A stretch of DNA of 64,000 nucleotides from Verrucomicrobiota bacterium (GTDB lineage: Bacteria; Verrucomicrobiota; Verrucomicrobiia; Verrucomicrobiales; Verrucomicrobiaceae), in assembly GCA_017301975.1 (NCBI GenBank), contig JAFLEI010000015.1, positions 62,001 to 126,000 of the forward strand. The letters run 5' to 3'. This document shows, piece by piece, positions 27,800 through 36,305 of this stretch; the first letter of the stretch is position 1, and the number at the start of each line of letters is the position of its first letter. The position numbers were made by a program, and so were the translations under genes. The notes under the pieces were generated by a model. The model made no database searches and was not told the origin of the DNA. It worked only from the letters and a program-made list of their open reading frames with translations.

Positions 27800-28510
27800 A
27801 TGCAGCCCGCCACACGCATTCTCGTCATCGACGACGACACCGAGCTTTCCCAGCTCGTGGCGGATTACTTGAAGCCAATGGGTTTTGAGGTCGAATGCGA
27901 ACATGATGGCAACAGCGGCGCCGAGCGCGCCACCAGCGAGCCCTGGCATGCGATCATCCTCGACGTGATGATGCCCGGCTGCGATGGCTTCGAAGTGCTG
28001 CGGCGCATCCGCATGAAATCCAAGGTGCCGGTGATGATGCTCACAGGTCGTGGTGAAGAGGTGGACCGCATTGTGGGGCTTGAGCTCGGAGCGGATGACT
28101 ATCTCCCAAAGACTTTTTCGTCACGTGAACTTCTCGCCCGCCTTCGGGCCGTGCTGCGGCGCTCCGGCTGGGTGGCGGAAACTTCGCCGCAGGCGCCCAT
28201 GAAGGAACTCGTCATCGGCCCGCTGCGCATCAACGCGGATTCGCACGCGGTCGTTCTCGGCGACACGCCCCTGGAACTCACCCCGGCGGAATTTGGTCTG
28301 CTGCTTTCCTTGGCCAAGGCCCATGGCCGTGTGCGCACCCGCGAACAGCTCATTGAGGATGTCGCCGACCGCGAATGGGATGTCTTTGACCGTGCCATTG
28401 ACATGCACATTTCCACCCTGCGCCGCAAACTCGGCGACGACCCAAAGAATCCGCAGTTCATCAAGACCGTGCGCGGTTACGGCTACCAGCTCGTCACGCC
28501 AACCCGCTGA
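27800..28510 (+). CDS. OmpR/CpxR-type response regulator
   Basis: 236 residues. Receiver domain (about 6-118): ILVIDDDTELSQLV with the acidic pair, phospho-acceptor in AIILDVMMPGCDGFEVL, the T in MMLTGRGEE and the Lys in DDYLPKTFSSRELLARLRA (KT in place of the common KP). Winged-helix output domain (about 135-235) with LELTPAEFGLLLSLAKAHG and KTVRGYGYQL. It resembles CpxR most. It overlaps neither neighbour and precedes a histidine kinase gene by six bases. It faces the YHYH mosaic gene across 111 bases, which is a possible target. Confidence 0.93.
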   Translation: MQPATRILVIDDDTELSQLVADYLKPMGFEVECEHDGNSGAERATSEPWHAIILDVMMPGCDGFEVLRRIRMKSKVPVMMLTGRGEEVDRIVGLELGADDYLPKTFSSRELLARLRAVLRRSGWVAETSPQAPMKELVIGPLRINADSHAVVLGDTPLELTPAEFGLLLSLAKAHGRVRTREQLIEDVADREWDVFDRAIDMHISTLRRKLGDDPKNPQFIKTVRGYGYQLVTPTR

Positions 28511-28516
28511 TCCCTC

Positions 28517-29956
28517 ATGAGCCGCCTGCGTCTGCCTCTGTATGTGAAGATCCTCCTCTGGTTCGGAGTGAATCTCCTGCTGCTGGCACTGCTCGTGTTT
28601 GGCTTTTTAAGCATGCAGTTCCGCATGAGCCTGGACTGGATGCTTTCGGGAGAAGCAGGCGAACGCGTCGCCGCCATTGGGGACAGCATCACGGACGAGC
28701 TCTCCCAGCTTCCAGAACAGGAATGGCCTGCAGCACTGCTGCGGCATGGTGCAGCATATGATGTGACCTTCGCCCTCTTCAGCAGCAGCGGTGCCCAGAT
28801 CATGGGAGCCCACGTCCAAGTCCCTGCGGAGGTGCTGCGAAAACTCATCGACAAGCGCGGCCCGAACGACCGCCCTCAGCCCCGGCGGCCGCTGCATCCC
28901 ACGGGGAAAAAACGGCCCTCCGATGCCCCGCCCAAACCGCGCTTCATGCTCCGCGCCGGTGATCCCGCTCATTATTGGGCAGGCATTCATCTCGACCTCA
29001 CCCAGCAGACCGACAACCGCCCGCTGACCCTGCTCATGGTCTCAAAAACGATTACCGGAGGCGGCCTGTTTTTCGATCTCTGGCCCTGGCTTGGCCTCGC
29101 CGCCGCAGCGCTGCTGCTCTCCGCCCTCGTCTGGATGCCCTTCGTGCGCGGCATCACCAGTTTCATCGGACAGCTCAATCATGCCGCAGGCCGCATCGCC
29201 CACGGAAACTTTGGTGAACGAGTCTCACGCAGCCGGAATGATGAACTGGGAGAACTCTCTTCCTCCGTCAACACCATGGCCGCGCAGCTAGGAGAATATG
29301 TGGCGGAGCAGCGGCGCATCACGGCGGACGTGGCGCATGAGCTCTGCTCGCCGATTGCACGCATGCAGATGGCGCTTGGCGTGGTGGAACAACGCAGCAC
29401 GCCGGAGCAGTCCGGTTACCTGAAGAAACTCGACGCCGAACTCCAGCACATGGCGCGACTCGTTGAAGAGGTGCTCGCCTTCTCCAAGGCCGAGACTCTG
29501 CCCGAACGCGAAACGGCCGAAGAAATCAATCTGCATGATTTGATTGTGGCCGTCATCGCCCGTGAAGCGCCTGAAGCCGATACTCAACTCGACGTGCCCA
29601 CAGATCTGCAGGTGCATTCGCTGCGTGACGCGCTTGACCGCGCCATTGGCAACATCCTGCGCAATGCCGCCCGCTACGCCGCCGATTCCGGCCCCATCCT
29701 CATCCACGCCAAACAGCAGGACGGCAGCACTGTCATCCGCATTTCCGACCAAGGCCCCGGGGTGCCGCCCGAGGCATTGTCCCGTTTGTTCGAGCCATTC
29801 TATCGTCCGGAGGCTGCGCGCCGACGCTCCACCGGCGGCAGCGGCCTCGGACTTGCCATCACCAAGCGCTGCATCGAAGCCTGCCGCGGCACGGTGTCTG
29901 CGAAATTGTGCGAACCCACGGGTCTGGAAATCGCCATTTCGATTCCTGCGGCATAG
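28517..29956 (+). CDS. CpxA-like sensor histidine kinase
   Basis: 479 residues. Two membrane segments (about 10-30 and 190-210) bound a periplasmic sensor domain with a Pro/Arg-rich stretch (NDRPQPRRPLHPTGKKR). A HAMP domain follows (GRIAHGNFGERVSRSRNDE). The H-box is ADVAHELCSPIARMQMAL, CpxA-like in its spacing, and the ATP-binding domain has IGNILRNAARYA (N-box), ISDQGPGVPPEALSRLFEPF and GGSGLGLAITKRCIEA (G-boxes). It phosphorylates the regulator encoded six bases upstream. Likely signals are envelope stress; the sensor domain itself is not recognisable. Confidence 0.92.
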   Translation: MSRLRLPLYVKILLWFGVNLLLLALLVFGFLSMQFRMSLDWMLSGEAGERVAAIGDSITDELSQLPEQEWPAALLRHGAAYDVTFALFSSSGAQIMGAHVQVPAEVLRKLIDKRGPNDRPQPRRPLHPTGKKRPSDAPPKPRFMLRAGDPAHYWAGIHLDLTQQTDNRPLTLLMVSKTITGGGLFFDLWPWLGLAAAALLLSALVWMPFVRGITSFIGQLNHAAGRIAHGNFGERVSRSRNDELGELSSSVNTMAAQLGEYVAEQRRITADVAHELCSPIARMQMALGVVEQRSTPEQSGYLKKLDAELQHMARLVEEVLAFSKAETLPERETAEEINLHDLIVAVIAREAPEADTQLDVPTDLQVHSLRDALDRAIGNILRNAARYAADSGPILIHAKQQDGSTVIRISDQGPGVPPEALSRLFEPFYRPEAARRRSTGGSGLGLAITKRCIEACRGTVSAKLCEPTGLEIAISIPAA

Positions 29957-29962
29957 CCGTCT

Positions 29963-31375
29963 TCACTCCGCCTGCTTCAGCTCCTTCATCATCTCCAGCA
30001 GATGGTTCGTGAGGATGACACTGGTGTCCTCCTGCACTTGATTCGTGCCGAGCCATGTCTCGTAGCCGCCGAGTTTATGCTGTTCAAAAGTGGGCAGATA
30101 ACCATGACGGCCATTGGCCAGACCAACGACCATCGTCTGTGGAAACAGACTGCGCTTTTTCAAGTCGAGACCGATTTCGACAAAAGTCTCAAACGGAATG
30201 CCGCACACGACAAGATCGCCAATACGGATGGCCTGGAGTTGCACCGTGATCGTTTCCTCTTTGCGCTCCGCCGCAGCGATGACACTGCCCGCATAGTTCT
30301 TCGCCAGGCGGGGCAGCTTCTCCACAGCCTCCTTGTCTTTCACCGCCAGCACCGCCTTCGCCTCCGCCAAATCCTGCGCCGATGGGCGGCGGTATTTCAG
30401 CGTGATATCCCGCTGGAGCATGCCCAGCGTCACATCACCACGATGTTTCTCAATCTTACGATGAGCGAACCACGCCGTGTCCGCCGCCTTCTGCGCCACG
30501 ATGCGAATCTGCTCAAACGGCTCACGTGGCGGACGCGTGACGCCAAAGGGAATGTTATTGATGTCGCCAGAAGTCCCATTGGACATCATCGCCACGAAGT
30601 TTTCATCTCCGCGCACCCGCGAAGGCATCACACGGGCAAATTCACCGAAGTAATCCGCCGACATCTCCCCTGCGGGCGCCCCCCCGACGTAGTGCAGGGA
30701 GTAGTTCGCATAAAGGGCGATGGGTTTGCGTTTCGTATCCTGCACCGAAATGATCGTGATGTCAGGATCCGTGGGCCCGGCCGGATGATCCAGCGTGTTT
30801 GGATCGGTGCCGGGGTTCATCTTCACCTTGTCCATTCGGCCAAAGGGATTCAGCGGCATTTTCCCCGGCTTCAAATACCAGCGACGATTGAAAACCTCAT
30901 CAGGAAGAGAATGCGCCGCCGCACCGAAAGAGGCAGGCCGCAACGCCGCATGCGCCTTGATGATGGATTCGGCAATGCCCTCGACAAACCGTTTGTAGTA
31001 GCGCGCCGCCATCTCGCTGCGCGTGTTCACCGATGGTCCGCTGTGCGTATGCGTGGAGCTGATGAGCATCTTGTCCACCGCCATGCCCGTCTTTGCCGCT
31101 GCAATAGCCTTCGCCTCATTGAGCACGTCCGGACCCGCGCCCAGCACATCCACCACCACCATCGCCACTGTCGTTTTTCCATCATCAAGCACGAGTGCCC
31201 GAGCATGAAACGGGTCATGGGCCTTGTTCGCCGCATTGGCGCTGAATCCCCCCGGCATGTTCATGGGAAACTCCGTGGGCGTGATGTCCACCGCCGCGGC
31301 CCCGGCTCGAAGCGTCTTGGTTTGAGCCCAAAGTGAAGGGGCAAGGAACAGCAATGCGAAGACAACAGATTTCAT
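29963..31375 (-). CDS. Neutral/alkaline ceramidase-like exported protein (paralogue 1)
   Basis: 470 residues from the ATG at 31375 (signal peptide MKSVVFALLFLAPSLWAQ). The family opening AAAVDITPTEFPMNMPGGF and the metal-site ISSTHTHSGPSVNTR are present. At the position of the canonical NxGxxSPN nucleophile motif this protein has NGTSGDINNIPFG, with Asn where the serine is expected. Such PVC proteins are annotated by domain as ceramidase N-terminal, and the missing Ser argues for another amidase or esterase reaction. Last gene of the long minus-strand run, following an FG-GAP gene by 16 bases, and convergent with the histidine kinase gene. Confidence 0.8.
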   Translation of the reverse strand: MKSVVFALLFLAPSLWAQTKTLRAGAAAVDITPTEFPMNMPGGFSANAANKAHDPFHARALVLDDGKTTVAMVVVDVLGAGPDVLNEAKAIAAAKTGMAVDKMLISSTHTHSGPSVNTRSEMAARYYKRFVEGIAESIIKAHAALRPASFGAAAHSLPDEVFNRRWYLKPGKMPLNPFGRMDKVKMNPGTDPNTLDHPAGPTDPDITIISVQDTKRKPIALYANYSLHYVGGAPAGEMSADYFGEFARVMPSRVRGDENFVAMMSNGTSGDINNIPFGVTRPPREPFEQIRIVAQKAADTAWFAHRKIEKHRGDVTLGMLQRDITLKYRRPSAQDLAEAKAVLAVKDKEAVEKLPRLAKNYAGSVIAAAERKEETITVQLQAIRIGDLVVCGIPFETFVEIGLDLKKRSLFPQTMVVGLANGRHGYLPTFEQHKLGGYETWLGTNQVQEDTSVILTNHLLEMMKELKQAE

Positions 31376-31391
31376 GGCTCTCCAATACGTC

Positions 31392-32579
31392 TCACTTGTG
31401 CGGATTCTCGTACCAAAACACACCCAACTGATCACGCTCCTCACAGGTAATGACATCGAGATCGCCATCCCCATCGAGATCCAGCGTCTGCATGAGGTCA
31501 TACTTCAAACCTTCTGGCCCGCCCAGCGTGTGCTGCTGCCATGGGCCGCCGCTCTGCTGTTCCAGCCACACGATACCCTCGAGCTTCCCTCTGGCGTTCT
31601 CACAGGTGAAAAGCAGATCCGGCAGCTTGTCGCCATTCACATGCACGATTTTTACCGCCTTTGCATCGCCGAGGTTTTCGCCCTTCAGCTTCAGCTCATG
31701 CTCTTCCCAGCCCCCATCGGCCTTGCGCAAACAGAGCACGATCTCCACAGGCTTTGCCGCCACCGCGACATCCATCAGGCCATCACCATTCACATCTCCT
31801 AGATCGACAAACATGACCTGTTTACCAAGACCTCCGATCGCATGCTCCTTCCACGGCACATATTCGCGATTCGCCGCAGCACCCGGATTTTCCAGCCAAA
31901 AAACGCCCGTGCGTTCGCCTTTGCGGTCGCTGAACACTGCATCCGCGTCACCATCGCCATCCATGTCATGAACATTGAGTGACATGACCCAGCCCGCATC
32001 ACGCAGCTTGTGCAGCGACCATGCCTTGAGATCATCTGCCTTCTGCGGTGCCTGCAGCCAGCTCACGGTAGCATCTTTGCTCTTCGAAGCCACCAGCAGA
32101 TCAGGCCCATGCTGTCCGTCCAAATCAAGCGCCGCCGCCTGCATCCACATCTGAGTGTTCGTCGCCGCTGGAAAGGGCTGCGTCGTCCATGCACCCTCCA
32201 CCCGCCTGTGCCAGTAAAGCGTGCGCGTATCGCCCTCCGTGCCACTGACGATTTCCAGCTCTCCGTCACCATCCAAATCGGTAAAGATAGCTTCCTCGAC
32301 ATTTTTCACCTCACCCATGGTCACTTGGGGCCACGGCTCGCACGCCTTCGCCGCACCCGGATTCAAATACACCCGGACCACGCCTCCCTCCTCCCAGCCG
32401 GTGACGATGTCTGGCAGTCCATCCTTGTTAAGATCGCCCAGTTTTACCCCATCGGCCCCACGTGAAGTGTTGTCGATGGTATGACGATTCCAAGGTGCCT
32501 CTGGCGCCAGGATCACCGAATCGTCAGCCATCACCGAAGCGGTGAAACACAGGGCAGCTAGAAACAAGTTGGGGCGCAT
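31392..32579 (-). CDS. Exported FG-GAP/VCBS-repeat beta-propeller protein
   Basis: 395 residues from the ATG at 32579, which gives a signal peptide. Repeats carrying Ca-binding loops are visible along the chain: GDLNKDGLPDIVTGWEEGG, TDLDGDGELEIVSGTEGD, LDLDGQHGPDLLVAS, HDMDGDGDADAVFSD, GDVNGDGLMDVAVAAK, VHVNGDKLPDLLFT and LDLDGDGDLDVITCEE, that is seven blades. No catalytic site is seen. Such propellers bind ligands or partners outside the cytoplasm. The start is four bases from the stop of the heme-binding protein gene, indicating cotranscription. Confidence 0.85.
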   Translation of the reverse strand: MRPNLFLAALCFTASVMADDSVILAPEAPWNRHTIDNTSRGADGVKLGDLNKDGLPDIVTGWEEGGVVRVYLNPGAAKACEPWPQVTMGEVKNVEEAIFTDLDGDGELEIVSGTEGDTRTLYWHRRVEGAWTTQPFPAATNTQMWMQAAALDLDGQHGPDLLVASKSKDATVSWLQAPQKADDLKAWSLHKLRDAGWVMSLNVHDMDGDGDADAVFSDRKGERTGVFWLENPGAAANREYVPWKEHAIGGLGKQVMFVDLGDVNGDGLMDVAVAAKPVEIVLCLRKADGGWEEHELKLKGENLGDAKAVKIVHVNGDKLPDLLFTCENARGKLEGIVWLEQQSGGPWQQHTLGGPEGLKYDLMQTLDLDGDGDLDVITCEERDQLGVFWYENPHK

Positions 32580-32583
32580 GCCC

Positions 32584-35046
32584 TTACTGAACGGTGAGGA
32601 AGGCCAGCAAATCGCGCAATTCTTCATCCGTCAGCGACACCACCAGCCCTTGCGGCATGATCGACGTTTTCAGCTCCGTGCGTTTCACGATGTCCGTCTG
32701 GGGGAAGGCGCGCTCCTTGCCGGTGAGATCACGAAAGACTTCCGTATTGGACGAGCGCAGCATGATGCCGACGAATTCGGTGCCGTCCTTGAGCTTCACC
32801 TGCGAAGGGTAGTACTGCGGTGCCACCTCGCGGCTGGGTTCAAGGATGGAGCGCAAGATCGCCGCTCGATCCCCCTGTTTCGAGACCAGGCTCAAATCAG
32901 GACCCACCACATTACCACGCCCGTTGTGGCGATGGCAGGTGGCGCAAAGACCCACCTTGGAATGGAAAAAGATTCGGCGACCAGCTTCCACATCCGCCTT
33001 GCCAGGCAGCGCATCCAGCATCTTGAGCCACGCAGTGGTGTCATCAAACACCGGGCGGCTCGCGCTCATCACAAACGACTTGTCCTTGTCAGTATAGCGC
33101 AGGGCGCGCCGCGCTTCATCGCGCAGACTGCTGTCTTTTCCTGCGGCCAGTTTCACCAGCAGGGCCTGTTCATTTGCTTGGGTGGAGCTTGCGAGCCCCA
33201 CGATGGCATCTGCACGCACCCCAGTCTTCTCCGATTCATCGGCGGCAATCTCTGCCAGCACCGTGCGCGCATCATCTGCATTGCGTGCGACCAGTGTGCG
33301 CACCACTTCCTGAGACAGCACGGGATCGCCTGCTGCAAAAAGCTCACGCAGCAAGGGCACCGTGAGCTGCTTGTGAGTTGCTGGCGCAAGACGAAGCGCA
33401 TAACCTTTAAGACGTGCGGGCGTCTTGGGATTGACGATGCGCTCGACAAGCACCTCGGGATTCGTCACACCTGCGGCAGGCTCACCGCGCAGCGTGTTCC
33501 AGGTGGCGAGCACAGCTTCAAACAGATGATAGTCCAGCGTCGAGTCTGACAGCATTGCCTCCACCTGCGGCGTGAACTTGGTCAAAACTGCATCCGCAAT
33601 CCAGCGCAGGCACTCGAAACGCATTTCAGGATCGCTATCCCCCAGGAAGGCCCCCGCCCATTGGTCATCGTTCAAATCAACCCGCCGCAGTGCGACGAAG
33701 GCCATGAGGCGGTCTTGCACCGGCAGCTGCTTCAGCTTCGCAACCGTCCACTTCACTCGCGCCAGTGCGGTCAAAGCAGCATCAGCCAGATAGGCATCCG
33801 TGCCATGCGCCAGTTGGAGGAGCTTGCTCGTATCCAGCGCGGCTTTTCCAGTGCGCAGATCATCAGCAAGGCGCGCATCATCATTCAGCGCATCCGGTTG
33901 GCCTTTCACCCAGGCCGCCTTTGCCTTGTCGATCTCCAGTTTCCAGAGACGCCCGCGTTTGTGGATGGGATAAGAACTGAACACCCAGTCATTGAGATAG
34001 TAGGAACCATCAGGGCCCACGGCCATGCACGTCGGCCGGAAGAAATCACTGCCCTTGAGCAGCGGAATGCGTTCTGACGCATAACCCGCACCCTTTCGAG
34101 TGAGCGGGAAATAATCAATGCTGTGATCGCTCCAGCTCGGGATCAGCACCCCGCCGCCGAGCTCCACGATGGCACAGGGGCCTTCGCCGCAGGGATGCAC
34201 CATGCCCAGCGTGCCGCGCAGTTCGCCGTTCCACGCCACGAAAGGATGCACCGGCGCGCTGCCATACGCCCACTGAAAACCATAGTCCGCGCCTTCCACC
34301 ACATACAACAGTCGACACGGCGGACGGCTGCCGGGATCATTCTCAGCAGCGAAGATCTCGCCATCCTTGCGCACCAGCAGCCCAAAGGGATTCCAAAAAC
34401 CACGCGCAATGCGGCGCATCTGCGTCCCTTCCGCCGTGCAGCGAAAGACTCCGCCTTCGCCGCGTCCGCTGACCTTGCTTCCATCCTTGGCCGTGAGCGT
34501 CCAGTCCTTCCCAAAATTCTCGCCGAGCGAGAAGACAAGTCCACCATCGGGATGCCACGACATGCCACTGAGACCGTTATGCGGATAATCCGCGACGGAA
34601 TCGAGCGTGGCCAGATTCTCCTCCACATCTCCCACTCCATCACCATTGGTGTCCTTCACACGCAGCACGCGGTCCCGCTCCGCGAGGTAGATCCAGCCAT
34701 CCGGCCCGACCTCCACATGCATGGTGGCATCGGTCTTGTTGTAAAACACCCGGCGGTTCTTGCCGTTCGCATCAAAGACCACCACTTCATCATGCACCGG
34801 ACCGTCATAGCCCTCTGGACGGAAATGCGTATGGCAGGAGATCGAATAAATGTTCCCATTTTTATCCACCGCTATCCCCGTAGGCGTCACCAGATCCGGA
34901 TGCTCGGCAAGCAACGTGAGCTTGACGCCCGGCTGCAACGTTTCGATCTGCGGCGGCAGTTGCGCTGGCACTTCTGGGGCTTTGGTTGGAGGCGCACCGA
35001 ACGCAGCGAAAGCTGGCAGCAGAAGAAGCAGGTGGAGTGGTTTCAT
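32584..35046 (-). CDS. PVC-type c-heme domain protein with PQQ/GDH-like propeller and HEAT-like repeats
   Basis: 820 residues from the ATG at 35046 (clean signal peptide; in-frame starts at 35058 and 35067 exist). Propeller (about 40-370): LVTPTGIAVDKNGNIYSISC, MHVEVGPDGWIYLAERDRVL, FRPTCMAVGPDGSYYLNDWV, as in the PVC family of membrane-bound dehydrogenase-like proteins. A helical HEAT-like middle follows (about 420-680). The C-terminal domain has a c-type heme site LCATCHRHNGRGNVVGPDLS and the SLTDEELRDLLAFL ending typical of PVC heme-binding proteins. It probably passes electrons in the periplasm while oxidising an unknown sugar-like substrate. Four-base spacing to both neighbours. Confidence 0.88.
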   Translation of the reverse strand: MKPLHLLLLLPAFAAFGAPPTKAPEVPAQLPPQIETLQPGVKLTLLAEHPDLVTPTGIAVDKNGNIYSISCHTHFRPEGYDGPVHDEVVVFDANGKNRRVFYNKTDATMHVEVGPDGWIYLAERDRVLRVKDTNGDGVGDVEENLATLDSVADYPHNGLSGMSWHPDGGLVFSLGENFGKDWTLTAKDGSKVSGRGEGGVFRCTAEGTQMRRIARGFWNPFGLLVRKDGEIFAAENDPGSRPPCRLLYVVEGADYGFQWAYGSAPVHPFVAWNGELRGTLGMVHPCGEGPCAIVELGGGVLIPSWSDHSIDYFPLTRKGAGYASERIPLLKGSDFFRPTCMAVGPDGSYYLNDWVFSSYPIHKRGRLWKLEIDKAKAAWVKGQPDALNDDARLADDLRTGKAALDTSKLLQLAHGTDAYLADAALTALARVKWTVAKLKQLPVQDRLMAFVALRRVDLNDDQWAGAFLGDSDPEMRFECLRWIADAVLTKFTPQVEAMLSDSTLDYHLFEAVLATWNTLRGEPAAGVTNPEVLVERIVNPKTPARLKGYALRLAPATHKQLTVPLLRELFAAGDPVLSQEVVRTLVARNADDARTVLAEIAADESEKTGVRADAIVGLASSTQANEQALLVKLAAGKDSSLRDEARRALRYTDKDKSFVMSASRPVFDDTTAWLKMLDALPGKADVEAGRRIFFHSKVGLCATCHRHNGRGNVVGPDLSLVSKQGDRAAILRSILEPSREVAPQYYPSQVKLKDGTEFVGIMLRSSNTEVFRDLTGKERAFPQTDIVKRTELKTSIMPQGLVVSLTDEELRDLLAFLTVQ

Positions 35047-35050
35047 AAAG

Positions 35051-35896
35051 TTATGCATTGCGGGCACGTTCCAAAGCTGCGGCGATTTCTTTTTCGATGA
35101 CCGGCAGCGGATTGAGCAGGGCGAGAGGATCTGTGACAGGCGTGACCTCGTTGGTGCGTGGATCCCAGTTCACCGGGCCGAAGCGGCAGGGCGCGGGATT
35201 CCCAGTGAGGATGTGCATCCCAGCATCATCTTTGTCGAAATGCCAGAACTCGAACGGGAAATGAATGAAGCCGTGTTTTTCCATCATCGCCGCGATCTCA
35301 AGCCGTGTGGCCACATGCTCGGGCGCGACAAAAGGCGACCTCATCGGCGTGCATTCGCTCATTTCGAGGTAAGGATAGCCACGCCAGACTTCGGTGCCGT
35401 CATCACGACGAAACACCGAAATGTCGATGGCCGAGCCCGACATGTGCGCCCCGATCTTGGGCATGTTGGCGGTCAGCACGATGGCACGCCGGAACATCAT
35501 CTCCGTGCTCGGGATCTCTCCTCCAAGCTCCCAGATGCACTTCTTCAAAACCGTATCAAAAACCGACGGCTTGCGCACCAGCTGCCGCTGCATGTCCAGC
35601 GAACGAAAGCCATCCTCGATCTTCAAGGTCCAGCCACGCTCGTTCATCTCACGCCCGATGGTGATGACATCTCGCACAAGGCTCTCGCGCAGAAAATAGA
35701 CGCGGTCCAGATCCCCGGCGATCTTGCTGGTGGAAAAAAGCATCTCCACATTCGCCGCCGCAGCAGCGTCCGGGATCGAGGCAAAGCGCTCACCACATTC
35801 ATTGACCGGAAATTCGATCAGCTTTTGCACGATCGCGTAGCCTTGCTCCATTTGATCCGCCCAGTAGGCACGGCGTGCTGCTTCGTCGGTATTCAT
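35051..35896 (-). CDS. M15/VanX-like D,D-peptidase (D-Ala-D-Ala dipeptidase or carboxypeptidase type)
   Basis: 281 residues. The zinc site of the M15 family is complete: GAHMSGSAIDISVF (SxHxxGxAxD-type His and Asp) and FEFWHFDKD (ExWH). An earlier IEDGFRSLDMQRQLV supplies the conserved Arg region. No signal peptide is evident, so a cytoplasmic dipeptidase is more likely than a periplasmic carboxypeptidase. It lies between RidA (six bases) and the heme-binding protein gene, an unusual place for a cell-wall-type enzyme. It may process a D-amino-acid dipeptide released by another product of the run. Confidence 0.75.
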   Translation of the reverse strand: MNTDEAARRAYWADQMEQGYAIVQKLIEFPVNECGERFASIPDAAAAANVEMLFSTSKIAGDLDRVYFLRESLVRDVITIGREMNERGWTLKIEDGFRSLDMQRQLVRKPSVFDTVLKKCIWELGGEIPSTEMMFRRAIVLTANMPKIGAHMSGSAIDISVFRRDDGTEVWRGYPYLEMSECTPMRSPFVAPEHVATRLEIAAMMEKHGFIHFPFEFWHFDKDDAGMHILTGNPAPCRFGPVNWDPRTNEVTPVTDPLALLNPLPVIEKEIAAALERARNA

Positions 35897-35902
35897 AGTG
35901 GT

Positions 35903-36295
35903 TCAGTTGGCTTTGCGCACCGCCACGGCCTCCACCTCATAGCGCAGCGTGGGCGGCAGGCAGTTCGTGATCGTGGTGCGCGCAGGCGAAGGCTGCGGAA
36001 AATATTCGCGGTAGAGCTGGTTGTACAGCGGCACATCCTCCGCATCTCGCACGTAGTTGCGCGTCTGCACCACGTGGGCCAGATCGCTGCCTGCGGCCTC
36101 CAGCACCTTGCGCACATTTTCAATGCTGCGGCGAAACTCCCCCTCGAAAGAGTCGCTGACGATTTTGCCCTCCTGATCCACCGAGGCCTGGCCTGACACA
36201 AAGATCAAATCACCCACCACCACGCAGGGGCTGAAGGGCAGGTGTGATGTGGGCGTGTCCGGAAGTTGCGGATAAGAGACAAGCGGATGGGTCAT
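35903..36295 (-). CDS. RidA/YjgF-family protein
   Basis: 130 residues, normal for the Rid family. LIFVSGQASVDQEG (conserved SGQ/P), FRRSIENVRKVLEAAGSDLA and the C-terminal PSPARTTITNCLPP (Rid arginine) are diagnostic. Rid proteins hydrolyse reactive 2-imino acids made by PLP enzymes or act in related degradative pathways. The Arg that binds the carboxylate is retained. It is six bases before the M15 peptidase gene and ten after a ceramidase-like gene, suggesting a joint amino-compound degradation route. Confidence 0.88.
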   Translation of the reverse strand: MTHPLVSYPQLPDTPTSHLPFSPCVVVGDLIFVSGQASVDQEGKIVSDSFEGEFRRSIENVRKVLEAAGSDLAHVVQTRNYVRDAEDVPLYNQLYREYFPQPSPARTTITNCLPPTLRYEVEAVAVRKAN

Positions 36296-36305
36296 GATGT
36301 TAAGT

